Source: CAZTVF01 sp964616985 (lineage in GTDB: Bacteria > Planctomycetota > Phycisphaerae > SM23-33). Taken from it: 12,577 bases of DNA. Shown piece by piece: positions 1-6,444 of this stretch. A model generated the notes under the pieces. It worked only from the letters and a program-made list of their open reading frames with translations, did not search any database and had not been told where the DNA came from. The stretch lies in NCBI GenBank assembly GCA_964616985.1, contig CAZTVF010000137.1, forward strand, positions 1-12,577. The letters are read 5' to 3'. The number at the start of each line of letters is the position of its first letter. Position 1 is the stretch's first letter. The translations under genes and the position numbers were made by a program.

Positions 1-2
1 AG

Positions 3-626
3 GGCCGCCGCTACACCGACCAGCGCACGCTCACCGTCGTCGAGCACGTGCTGTGCAACGAGATCAATCGCCAGTTGGTGAACACCATCGAGGCGCTCGG
101 CTGCAGCGCGATGGGCCTGCATACCCTGTCCAGCAGCGTGCTGTTCGGCGAGAAGCTGTTCCTCGAAGAGGAAGGCCTCAAGATCGACCTGGGCTTCGTC
201 GGCAAGGTCAACAGCGTCAACGCCAAGCTCCTGGACCTCCTCTGCCAGGCGGGCACCGTCCCCGTCCTCTCGCCTCTGGCCCGCGACAAGACCGGCGCCA
301 AGCTCAATTGCAACGCCGACACCGCCGCCGGCGAGGTGGCCGCCGCCCTGAAGGCCGAGAAACTCGTGGTCGTCAGCGACACGCACGGCATCCGCCGCGA
401 CGTGAAGGACCCTGCCAGCCTGATCAAGCAGATCAGCGAGGCGGAGATCCGCGCCATGATCGCCTCGGGCGCCATCTCTTCAGGCATGTTGCCCAAGGTG
501 GAGGCCTGCCTGCGGGCCCTGGAAGGCGGCGTGACACGGACGCACATTATCGACGGCAAGTTCCCGCACGCCCTGCTGCTGGAGATCTTCTCCGACATGG
601 GCGTCGGCACGTTGATTCAGAAGTAA
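3..626 (+). CDS. argB: Acetylglutamate kinase (N-terminally truncated by window edge)
   Basis: This is the C-terminal 207 residues of N-acetylglutamate kinase, which phosphorylates N-acetyl-L-glutamate with ATP in the second step of arginine synthesis in the cytoplasm. The frame is open to the left edge and begins G-R-R-Y-T-D-Q-R-T-L-T-V-V-E, matching the family's G-x-R-V-T-D...VVE region. The GTG at 48 is therefore an internal codon, not a start. Further family signatures are L-V-N-T-I-E-A-L-G, N-C-N-A-D-T-A-A-G (usually NINADT; nucleotide and substrate site), the S-D-T-H-G-I strand turn, S-G-M-L-P-K-V, and the end H-I-I-D-G-K...H-A-L-L-L-E-I-F-S-D-M-G-V-G-T-L-I. The family is about 290-300 residues, so roughly 85-95 lie outside the window. 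The gene stops with TAA, 90 bp before argF on the same strand, which suggests one arginine transcription unit. The family assignment is firm. Whether the enzyme is arginine-inhibited cannot be judged without the N-terminus. Confidence 0.95.
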   Translation, partial: GRRYTDQRTLTVVEHVLCNEINRQLVNTIEALGCSAMGLHTLSSSVLFGEKLFLEEEGLKIDLGFVGKVNSVNAKLLDLLCQAGTVPVLSPLARDKTGAKLNCNADTAAGEVAAALKAEKLVVVSDTHGIRRDVKDPASLIKQISEAEIRAMIASGAISSGMLPKVEACLRALEGGVTRTHIIDGKFPHALLLEIFSDMGVGTLIQK

Positions 627-716
627 GGCGGGAATCTCTGCGTGCCGGTTTCCCCAAGCCGGCGCGAAGCGGCGGCCTGGGAAGGCGGCCACGCCATTTG
701 AGAAGCGAGCGAGATC
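627..716 (+). other. argB-argF intergenic stretch with small hairpin
   Basis: The 90-bp gap contains one short inverted repeat, GCCGG (644-648) and CCGGC (659-663), with a 10-nt loop, but no T-run follows it. A terminator is not supported. The ribosome-binding site of argF is weak: only GAG-type matches (GCGAGCGAGATC) precede the ATG at 717. I see no promoter here that I would defend. Confidence 0.4.
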
Positions 717-1646
717 ATGATCAAAGATTTCATCAGCTTGGCCGATTTTGAGCCCCAGCAGTTGGCTGCCCTGATTGACCGCGCCATCCGCGACAAGGGC
801 CTGTTCCGCGCGGGCAAGCTCCCGGCCACGCTGGAACGCAAGACGCTGGCGATGATCTTCGAGAAGCCCTCGCTGCGGACGCGCGTGAGCTTTGAGACCG
901 CGATGACGCAACTGGGCGGGCACTCGATCTACCTCACGCAGTCGGACATCGGCCTGGGCAAACGCGAGCCGGTCAAGGACATCGCGCGCGTGCTGGGGCG
1001 AATGTGCGACGGCATCATGGCCCGCACTTTCAGCCACGACCTGATGAAGGAACTGGCGAAGTTTTCCGACCGGCCGGTCATCAACGGACTGACCGACCAC
1101 ACGCACCCCTGCCAGGCGATGGCGGACCTGATGACCGCGAAGGAGCATTTCGGCTCGCTCAAGGGCCGGACGCTGGTCTTCGTCGGCGACGGCAACAACG
1201 TCGCCCGCAGCCTGGGCCTGCTGTGCGCCAAGCTCGACATGCGGTTTATCCTCGCCTGCCCCGACGAGTACGATCTTGACGCGCCCTCGGTGAACTTCAT
1301 CCGCTCCGTTGGCGGCAGCGACTGCTACATCGAGATCAATGACCCCGACGCCGCGGTGGCCACGGCCGACATCCTCTACACCGACACGTGGATTTCGATG
1401 GGCCAGGAAGCGGAAAAAGAAAAGCGGCTGCAGGACTTCGAGGGCTTCCAGATTAACGACGCCCTGCTGGCCGCCGCGCCCAAGCACGCCGTCGTGATGC
1501 ACTGCCTGCCCGCCTACCGCGGCTACGAGATCACCGACGAGGCGTTCGAACGCCACGCGGCCATCATCCTCGAAGAGGCCGAGAACCGCCTGCACTTCCA
1601 GCGCACGCTCGTCAACGTCCTGTTGAGTGAAGGCGGGGTACGCTGA
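717..1646 (+). CDS. argF: Ornithine carbamoyltransferase
   Basis: The 309-residue product transfers the carbamoyl group of carbamoyl phosphate to L-ornithine, giving citrulline in arginine synthesis. It is cytoplasmic and the family is usually trimeric. The N-terminal carbamoyl-phosphate domain carries F-E-K-P-S52-L-R-T-R56-V-S-F-E and H130-P-C-Q133. The C-terminal ornithine domain carries F-V-G-D-G-N-N-V-A-R (155-164), D223-T-W-I-S-M-G229, the ornithine-binding S-M-G loop, and H262-C-L-P265. The S-M-G motif and the HCLP cysteine distinguish it from aspartate carbamoyltransferase and support ornithine over acetylornithine as substrate. The common S-T-R-T-R motif reads S-L-R-T-R here. I believe this variant occurs in some bacterial lineages and it keeps both arginines. 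Length and ends fit the family, and the ATG at 717 starts where the homology begins. The gene follows argB and converges on yebC. Confidence 0.96.
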   Translation: MIKDFISLADFEPQQLAALIDRAIRDKGLFRAGKLPATLERKTLAMIFEKPSLRTRVSFETAMTQLGGHSIYLTQSDIGLGKREPVKDIARVLGRMCDGIMARTFSHDLMKELAKFSDRPVINGLTDHTHPCQAMADLMTAKEHFGSLKGRTLVFVGDGNNVARSLGLLCAKLDMRFILACPDEYDLDAPSVNFIRSVGGSDCYIEINDPDAAVATADILYTDTWISMGQEAEKEKRLQDFEGFQINDALLAAAPKHAVVMHCLPAYRGYEITDEAFERHAAIILEEAENRLHFQRTLVNVLLSEGGVR

Positions 1647-1711
1647 AGAAGGTCGCAGGCGGCTGGACATCAGCTGCCGAAACGCCGCATCTTTGCCGGG
1701 TGCCGGGTGCC

Positions 1712-1742
1712 ATGCTTTTGGGCCCGGAGGGCCAAAAAGCAT
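1712..1742. repeat. Left hairpin unit of the paired element
   Basis: A 14-nt arm (1712-1725) and a 14-nt arm (1729-1742) pair at 13 of 14 positions around a 3-nt GGA loop. The arm begins ATGCTTTT, the core shared with the right unit. A tandem GCCGGGT precedes it. There is no poly-T on either side, so terminator function is not evident. Confidence 0.75.
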
Positions 1743-1801
1743 ATGGGGGGACGTGCGGATCGACAAGAAACGCGCGGGCTCTCGTCAGATGAATTGGCCA
1801 A

Positions 1802-1832
1802 CATGCTTTTGCCCTCACGGGCTAAAAGCATG
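1802..1832. repeat. Right hairpin unit of the paired element
   Basis: CATGCTTTTGCCC (1802-1814) pairs with GGGCTAAAAGCATG (1819-1832) with one bulged base and a 4-nt TCAC loop. GGCACCC follows, which mirrors the GGGTGCC found left of the other unit. The right unit is therefore the left one in reverse orientation. Confidence 0.75.
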
Positions 1833-1881
1833 GCACCCATAGCACACATCGCACCCGCAGAAAGCACAGTGCTGGCTTGGG

Positions 1882-2634
1882 CTATTCCTTGCTCGCCTGG
1901 GCGAGGATTTCGTCGGGAATGTCAAAGTTGGCGTAGACATTCTGGACGTCTTCGTTCTCTTCGAGGGCTTCCATGAGGGCGATGACGCCGCCGGCCTTGT
2001 CCTCGCCGACGGGGACGGTGTTGGCGGGCACCATGCCGATCTTGGCCGAGAGCGTGGGGATCTTCTTGCCCTCCAGGGCCGCCTTGACCTTGGCGAAGTC
2101 GGCGGCCCCGCAGAGCACTTCGAACACGTCGCCCTGGGCGATAACATCCTCGGCGCCGGCATCGAGCGCGACTTCCATGAGTGCGCCCTCGGTCGTCGCA
2201 TCGGCCGAGACGATGAACGTGCCCTTCTGGCTGAACATCCAGGCAACGGAGTTGGTGTTGCCCAACTGTCCGCCGTGGCGGTCGAAAATGGTGCGAAGTT
2301 CCGGCGCGGTGCGGCTGCGATTGTTGGTGAGGCATTCCACCATGAAGGCCACGCCACCGGGGCCGTAGCCTTCGTACATCACCTGCACGTAGGCCTCGCC
2401 GCCGAGTTCGCCGGTGCCCTTCTTGATGGCGCGGTCGATCGTGTCGTTCGGCATATTCGCCGCGCGGCACTCGTCCATGGCGTAGCGAAGCGATAGGTTC
2501 TCGTCGGGGTTGCCGCCGCCGGCGCGGGCGGCCACGATGACCCTTCGCGACAACTTGCTCCACTCGCGGCCGCGGCGGGCGTCGTTGCTTCCCTTGGCGC
2601 GTTTGATCTTCGACCCGTGGGAATGTCCTGACAT
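1882..2634 (-). CDS. yebC: YebC/PmpR (TACO1) family translation/transcription factor
   Basis: This 250-residue protein belongs to the YebC/TACO1 family. Members were first annotated as DNA-binding regulators. More recent work links the family to translation, easing ribosome stalling at proline-rich stretches. The start is set at the ATG at 2634 because the product then begins M-S-G-H-S-H-G-S-K-I-K-R-A-K, the counterpart of the family's M-A-G-H-S-K-W-x-x-I-K. GGAG also lies 6 nt upstream of that ATG. A longer frame from 2691 would add 19 residues without homology. Recognisable blocks are A-N-M-P-N-D-T-I-D-R-A-I-K-K-G-T-G-E, Y-E-G-Y-G-P-G-G-V-A, E-C-L-T-N-N-R-S-R-T and, near the C-terminus, L-E-E-N-E-D-V-Q-N-V-Y-A-N-F-D. 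The length matches the family (about 245-250). It is the last gene of the minus-strand run, 90 bp after the lipoprotein gene, and faces argF. Family membership is firm; the exact role in this organism is not known. Confidence 0.95.
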   Translation of the reverse strand: MSGHSHGSKIKRAKGSNDARRGREWSKLSRRVIVAARAGGGNPDENLSLRYAMDECRAANMPNDTIDRAIKKGTGELGGEAYVQVMYEGYGPGGVAFMVECLTNNRSRTAPELRTIFDRHGGQLGNTNSVAWMFSQKGTFIVSADATTEGALMEVALDAGAEDVIAQGDVFEVLCGAADFAKVKAALEGKKIPTLSAKIGMVPANTVPVGEDKAGGVIALMEALEENEDVQNVYANFDIPDEILAQASKE

Positions 2635-2724
2635 CTTCTTCTCCGTCTGATCAAATTCTGGCGGGCGGCAGCCCGCGAGGGCGCCACCCATTGCACCGAC
2701 GCTGCTCTGCGGCAGCGTCCTCGA
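2635..2724 (-). other. Hairpin-rich spacer between lipoprotein gene and yebC
   Basis: Two perfect stem-loops lie between the TAA of the TPR gene and the yebC ribosome-binding site. One is GACGCTGC (2698-2705) with GCAGCGTC (2712-2719) around a 6-nt loop. The other is GCGGGC (2661-2666) with GCCCGC (2671-2676) around a 4-nt loop. No T-run follows either one on the minus strand, so intrinsic termination is doubtful. They may instead be mRNA 3'-end stabilising or processing structures. The 10-mer GGCGCCACCC at 2680-2689 recurs inverted at 9022-9031, in the other hairpin-rich spacer. Confidence 0.5.
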
Positions 2725-5700
2725 TTACTTGCCCGCCGCTTCCTTCACGCCTTCGCCCAGGGGCGACACCGGCGGTGGCTGCTTGGCCGCCAGGGCGGCC
2801 AACTTCTTCGGAACGTTCGCTTTCACGTCGCGAACCTCCGAATTGATGACCTTTTCCTTCTGGGCCAGTTCCAGCGACCGCTTCCACAGTTCCTCGGCGC
2901 GGTCCAGCCAGCCCAGGCGTGCATACGCATCGGCCGCGTGATCGAGGATGACCGCGGGCAGAGGCTTGTCGGGGTTCTCCTGGCGGAGGATCTCTTCGAA
3001 CCGGGTGGCCGCCTCGCGGATGTGGCCTTGCTTGTACAGCACCCAGCCCATCGTGTCCTCGTAGGCGATCTCACCGGCCCCATCTTCCAGGGCCAGTCGA
3101 ATGAGCTTCTCCGCTTTTTCGAGTTCAATGCCCAGATCGGCGTACGCGTAGCTTAGGTTGTTCTGCGCCAGCGGCGTGTCAGGCCAGCGGGTATTGATGT
3201 CTTCCAGAACGGCCAGGGCCTCTTTGCGTTTGCCCATCTCGGCGAGGCACGTGGACTTGAGGCCCAGAAGGTCCTGATCGTTCGGCTGGGCGGTGAGGAA
3301 TTCCTCGTTGCGCTTGTATGCGCCGGCGTAGTCCTGCTTCATCATCATCACGCGGACGATGGTGGTCCGGCACCACATCAGCATTTCGTCGGACAGGCCG
3401 GGGCGGTTGGCGTCGGCGGCCGGCGCCGCCTGATTGGCAGGGCCATTGCGCGGGGGCCGGGGCAGCCGAGGCCGCTTGACCACTGGCTTCACCGCAGGCT
3501 TGCTCGCCGGACCAGTCGCCGGCGCGGTGGCTGGGGCCGTCACAGGCTTCGTCGCGGGGGCGGTCGCAGGCACGGGGGCCGCGTTGGCATCACCGGCAAC
3601 CGGCGATTCATTCGCCGCGGGCTTGGGGGCCGCCAGTGCAGCCGACTCCGCCAGCCACGTCTCCGCCAGCTTGAGCGCCTCGTCGTACTTCTCGCTCTCG
3701 ACCAAGCTGCCGAGGAGGTAGCGGCGCGGCAGTTCGTTCTCGGGATCGTCCTGGATCCACTTTCGCGTGTAGGCCTGCGTGCGGCCGGGATCGTTGGCAT
3801 CGATGAACACCGCCAGCTTCAGCATGCGCAGCGCCGTGTTGTCGATGGCATTGGGATCGGCCGCCATCCAGGTGTCCAGCAACGTCGCCGCCAGGTCGTA
3901 TTGCTTCGTGGCGCCCAAGGCGCGAATGAGCGCCTGCCGCGGGGACAGGTCTTGCGGCTCCGCGGCCGTCAGGTCCTGAACCATCGCATTGGCATCCTCG
4001 AACTTCTTGCCCGCCACCAGCAGGCGGATTCGCTCCTGCACGAAGGCGGCGCGGCGGGTGTCGTCGCCGGCATCGGCGGTCATGGCCGCGAGGACCTTGA
4101 GGCTCTCGTCGAATTTGCCGTCGCTCTCGTACAGCGCCATCAGGCGGGCCCGCAGATCGAAACGGTCGTTGGCGCTGGCCTTGACCAGCCAACCCTTGGC
4201 CAGTTCGATCGCGTGATCGTATCGCTTGAGCTTGTCCAGCACGCCCAGCAGCACGCGTCGCATCTGCATATCCTGCAGGCTGGGCGGCATGATCTTTTCG
4301 AGCACTTCGGCGGCGGCTTCATACTTCTTGGCCAACATCAGCGAGTCGGCATACAGCTTGGAGATGTCGCTCAGCTTGGGGCTCGCCTCGAACAGCGGGC
4401 GAAGCGTTTCCGCCGCGGCGTCGTAGCGGCCGAGCCGGAACTGGAGTTCCGCCAGGTATTGCCGCGGCGTCTGCGAATGCTGGGGGTCTGCCTGGATGAG
4501 TTCATTGAGGCGGGCAGCGATGCGGTCATAGTCCGCCTTGGCCATCACGCCGCTGAGGCTGCCGATCTCCTGCACGAGCTTGAAGTCGGCAGCCAGCGCC
4601 TGCACCTGCGTGTCCGACGGGGCCTGGCGCTGCAGGGAGGCTAGAAGGTCGGCGGCCTCGGCGAACTCGCGCCGGGCCACGAGAACCTCCACCACGCGGC
4701 GATAGACATCGATCCGGCGGCCGGAGGCTTCGATCGCGGCGCGAAGCACTTCCTTGGCCTCACCCGTCGTGCCGCGGCGCATGTAGCTGTCGGCCAGCAG
4801 AAGCAGCGTGGGCACGTGGCGAGGGTTGGCAGCGCGGGCGCGTTCCAGCGCGGCGACGCCCTCGGCTTCCTTGCCGCCGGCCAGCAACAGGCGACCTTGG
4901 GCGTATTCAGCGAAGGAACCTTTGGGGTTGGGCAGCAGCTCGACCAGCTTCTGTGCATCGGCGATCTTGGCCTGATCGAGGTAGATCTCGAGCATGCCTT
5001 CGGTGGCAGGTGCGAAGTCCTTGTGGGCAGCGAGGCTCTTGGCGTACTGCTCCAGCGCCAGGTCCTGCTGTGCACGCAGCTGGGCGAGGCGTCCGGCGAC
5101 GTAGTGGAAAGCGAACGCCTCTTCGGGCTTGGCGGGGTTCTGGGCGGCGTAGGTCTTCTCAAAGCCCAGCGGCAGGCTGGCCGCCATCGAGACGATCGCC
5201 TCTGAGATGGCTTCCTGCGCGGCGGGGTTGCTGGCCAAGGCACGCACCAGCAGGCCCAGCCCCTCCTGCCCCTTGCCCAGGCGACTGTAGAGAACGGTCA
5301 GAGCCCTCGCGGCCTGGCCGCTGTCGGGCATCGTCTGAAGCAGCGAGTCGAGGATGGTCACCGCCTGGTTGGTGGCCCCGAAAGTTTCCGAGATCTTCGA
5401 CAGCGCCAGGCCCAGCCCCTCATCCGCCTGACGCTTCTCCATCGCGTTCTGCCACAGCCGCAACGGCAGGTTGGCATCGCCCGTGGCGCGAATGATGGCC
5501 TCGATCAGCGGCGGCGCCGAACGGCGCTGCACGGGCTCGGCCACCATCTCGCGGATGATCTTCTCCGCCCGGGCGTACGACTTGTTCTCCAGCAGCGACT
5601 GCATCAGAAGGCTGGCCGTGCCCGCGTCGGTGCGGTCGCGGGTGTAGGCCCGCTCCAGCAGATCGGCGGCTTCGAGGTGGCGGCCGAGGCGAAGAAGGAT

Positions 5701-6444
5701 CGCCCCGCGGCGGCCCAGCAATTGCTCAGGCCGCAGCAGCAGTTGCCGCAGCGCCGCCCGCTGGCCATAGTTGGCGCCATGCTTGTCCAGCCACTCGCCC
5801 AGCAATGTGTAGGCATCGGCGGAGGCGGTGAGATACTCTTCGCGATCGAGCACCTCGGCCAGGCGGAGCAGGGCCTCGGCGGCGATGGCCTCCTGGGGCT
5901 TGGCGAGGCTGCACTGGAGGGCGGTGCGGAGGGCGGTGATCGCCTGGGCGTTCTTCTTGCCGGCGACGGCCAGTTCTCCCAGCAGCAGTTGGCCGTCGAG
6001 ATCATCGGGCATGGCGGCCAGGGCGCGTCGGATGTTGTCCTCGGCCCGTCCGCGATCGTTCAGACCAGCGTAGGCGAAGGCGAGGGCGCGGCGGATGTGC
6101 GGGTTCTGCGGATCGTAGCCCACCGCGCGTTCGAGAGAGTTGACCGCGCCGGCGAAGTCGCGGGCATTGATCATCTTCTTGCCGTCATTGAGCAGTGGCA
6201 GGACCCGGGCGGGCACGTCGGGCTGTGTGGTGGGCGAGGCTACCTTTTCGATCGGCGGCTGCAGGTCATCGAGGTGCACGGCCGCGCGGGCGGGCAGTGC
6301 GGGCTTGCTCGCCGGCGCCGAGGCCGGCGCACTGGCGGCACCGGGCCCGGCCGGCTGCTGCGGACCGGGGCAGCCAGCCAGCAAAAACACTGCCGTCACA
6401 ACAACCCCCAGCAACGCATACAACCGTCGCCCTTGTGCTGCCAT
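2725..6444 (-). CDS. Large tetratricopeptide-repeat lipoprotein
   Basis: This is a 1239-residue predicted lipoprotein built almost wholly of TPR-like helical hairpins. The N-terminus has R6-R7, a hydrophobic stretch (8-23) and the lipobox L22-A-G-C25, so lipidation at C25 and membrane anchoring are expected. A Pro/Ala/Ser linker (about 26-50) follows. TPR pairs are clear from about residue 90 (A-V-N-S-L-E-R-A-V-G-Y-D-P-Q-N) and continue to about 935. A low-complexity Ala/Pro/Thr linker occupies about 936-1012. A second TPR block then runs to the end, with N-N-L-S-Y-A-Y-A-D-L-G, E-D-T-M-G-W-V-L-Y-K-Q-G and I-L-D-H-A-A-D-A-Y-A-R-L-G-W, a pattern typical of bacterial TPR proteins. No catalytic domain is visible. 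A role as an envelope scaffold for protein-protein contacts is inference. The ATG overlaps the hisG stop as TAATG, with AAGG about 10 nt upstream, so translation is probably coupled to hisG. I recognise no named orthologue. Confidence 0.85.
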   Translation of the reverse strand: MAAQGRRLYALLGVVVTAVFLLAGCPGPQQPAGPGAASAPASAPASKPALPARAAVHLDDLQPPIEKVASPTTQPDVPARVLPLLNDGKKMINARDFAGAVNSLERAVGYDPQNPHIRRALAFAYAGLNDRGRAEDNIRRALAAMPDDLDGQLLLGELAVAGKKNAQAITALRTALQCSLAKPQEAIAAEALLRLAEVLDREEYLTASADAYTLLGEWLDKHGANYGQRAALRQLLLRPEQLLGRRGAILLRLGRHLEAADLLERAYTRDRTDAGTASLLMQSLLENKSYARAEKIIREMVAEPVQRRSAPPLIEAIIRATGDANLPLRLWQNAMEKRQADEGLGLALSKISETFGATNQAVTILDSLLQTMPDSGQAARALTVLYSRLGKGQEGLGLLVRALASNPAAQEAISEAIVSMAASLPLGFEKTYAAQNPAKPEEAFAFHYVAGRLAQLRAQQDLALEQYAKSLAAHKDFAPATEGMLEIYLDQAKIADAQKLVELLPNPKGSFAEYAQGRLLLAGGKEAEGVAALERARAANPRHVPTLLLLADSYMRRGTTGEAKEVLRAAIEASGRRIDVYRRVVEVLVARREFAEAADLLASLQRQAPSDTQVQALAADFKLVQEIGSLSGVMAKADYDRIAARLNELIQADPQHSQTPRQYLAELQFRLGRYDAAAETLRPLFEASPKLSDISKLYADSLMLAKKYEAAAEVLEKIMPPSLQDMQMRRVLLGVLDKLKRYDHAIELAKGWLVKASANDRFDLRARLMALYESDGKFDESLKVLAAMTADAGDDTRRAAFVQERIRLLVAGKKFEDANAMVQDLTAAEPQDLSPRQALIRALGATKQYDLAATLLDTWMAADPNAIDNTALRMLKLAVFIDANDPGRTQAYTRKWIQDDPENELPRRYLLGSLVESEKYDEALKLAETWLAESAALAAPKPAANESPVAGDANAAPVPATAPATKPVTAPATAPATGPASKPAVKPVVKRPRLPRPPRNGPANQAAPAADANRPGLSDEMLMWCRTTIVRVMMMKQDYAGAYKRNEEFLTAQPNDQDLLGLKSTCLAEMGKRKEALAVLEDINTRWPDTPLAQNNLSYAYADLGIELEKAEKLIRLALEDGAGEIAYEDTMGWVLYKQGHIREAATRFEEILRQENPDKPLPAVILDHAADAYARLGWLDRAEELWKRSLELAQKEKVINSEVRDVKANVPKKLAALAAKQPPPVSPLGEGVKEAAGK

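Larger units (their letters stand above)
1705..1838. repeat. REP-doublet-like element: two hairpins inside a perfect 15-nt inverted repeat
   Basis: The outer arms, GGGTGCCATGCTTTT (1705-1719) and AAAAGCATGGCACCC (1824-1838), are exact reverse complements. Each end also folds on itself. The left hairpin pairs ATGCTTTTGGGCCC (1712-1725) with GGGCCAAAAAGCAT (1729-1742), with one mismatch and a GGA loop. The right hairpin pairs CATGCTTTTGCCC (1802-1814) with GGGCTAAAAGCATG (1819-1832), with a single bulge. The two hairpin units are thus related copies in opposite orientation, separated by about 60 bp of unremarkable sequence. Head-to-head paired palindromes in a convergent intergenic gap are the hallmark of REP/BIME elements, which are mobilised by RAYT transposases. 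No transposase lies in the window. The A/T-rich stem bases and the lack of a trailing T-run argue against an ordinary intrinsic terminator. Confidence 0.7.
1647..1881. other. Convergent intergenic region between argF and yebC
   Basis: These 235 bp separate the two converging transcription units and are the longest non-coding stretch in the window. Several short open frames cross it on both strands, but none has a plausible ribosome-binding site or protein-like composition. Their translations simply read through the hairpins, for example G-L-K-A-W-H-P. The main content is the paired-hairpin element at 1705-1838. A short tandem GCCGGGT-GCCGGGT-GCC (1695-1711) leads into it. There is no U-tract terminator for either gene. 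The hairpins could block read-through in both directions, but this is inference. Confidence 0.75.

Noticed and set aside
48..50. GTG at 48 as the start of argB
   Set aside because: The frame is open to the window edge and encodes conserved kinase sequence upstream of it, so the gene is simply truncated by the window.
480..1766. A 428-codon open frame on the minus strand opposite argF and the argF-yebC gap
   Set aside because: It is antisense to a clear argF, its translation is rich in Arg, Gln, Val and His with no protein family features, and it runs through the hairpin repeat. It is a GC-bias shadow.
1712..1832. Hairpins as ordinary intrinsic terminators of argF or yebC
   Set aside because: The stems have A/T at the base and are not followed by a T-run on either strand. 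Their paired inverted layout fits a repeat element better, although an effect on transcript ends is still possible.
1627..1842. Small open frames crossing the hairpin element, with peptides such as G-L-K-A-W-H-P
   Set aside because: They read the palindromes and lack ribosome-binding sites. The repeat explains them.
2635..2691. Upstream 19-codon extension of yebC (start at 2691)
   Set aside because: The extension has no family similarity, passes through a hairpin, and the ATG at 2634 has a good GGAG and the expected M-S-G-H-S start.
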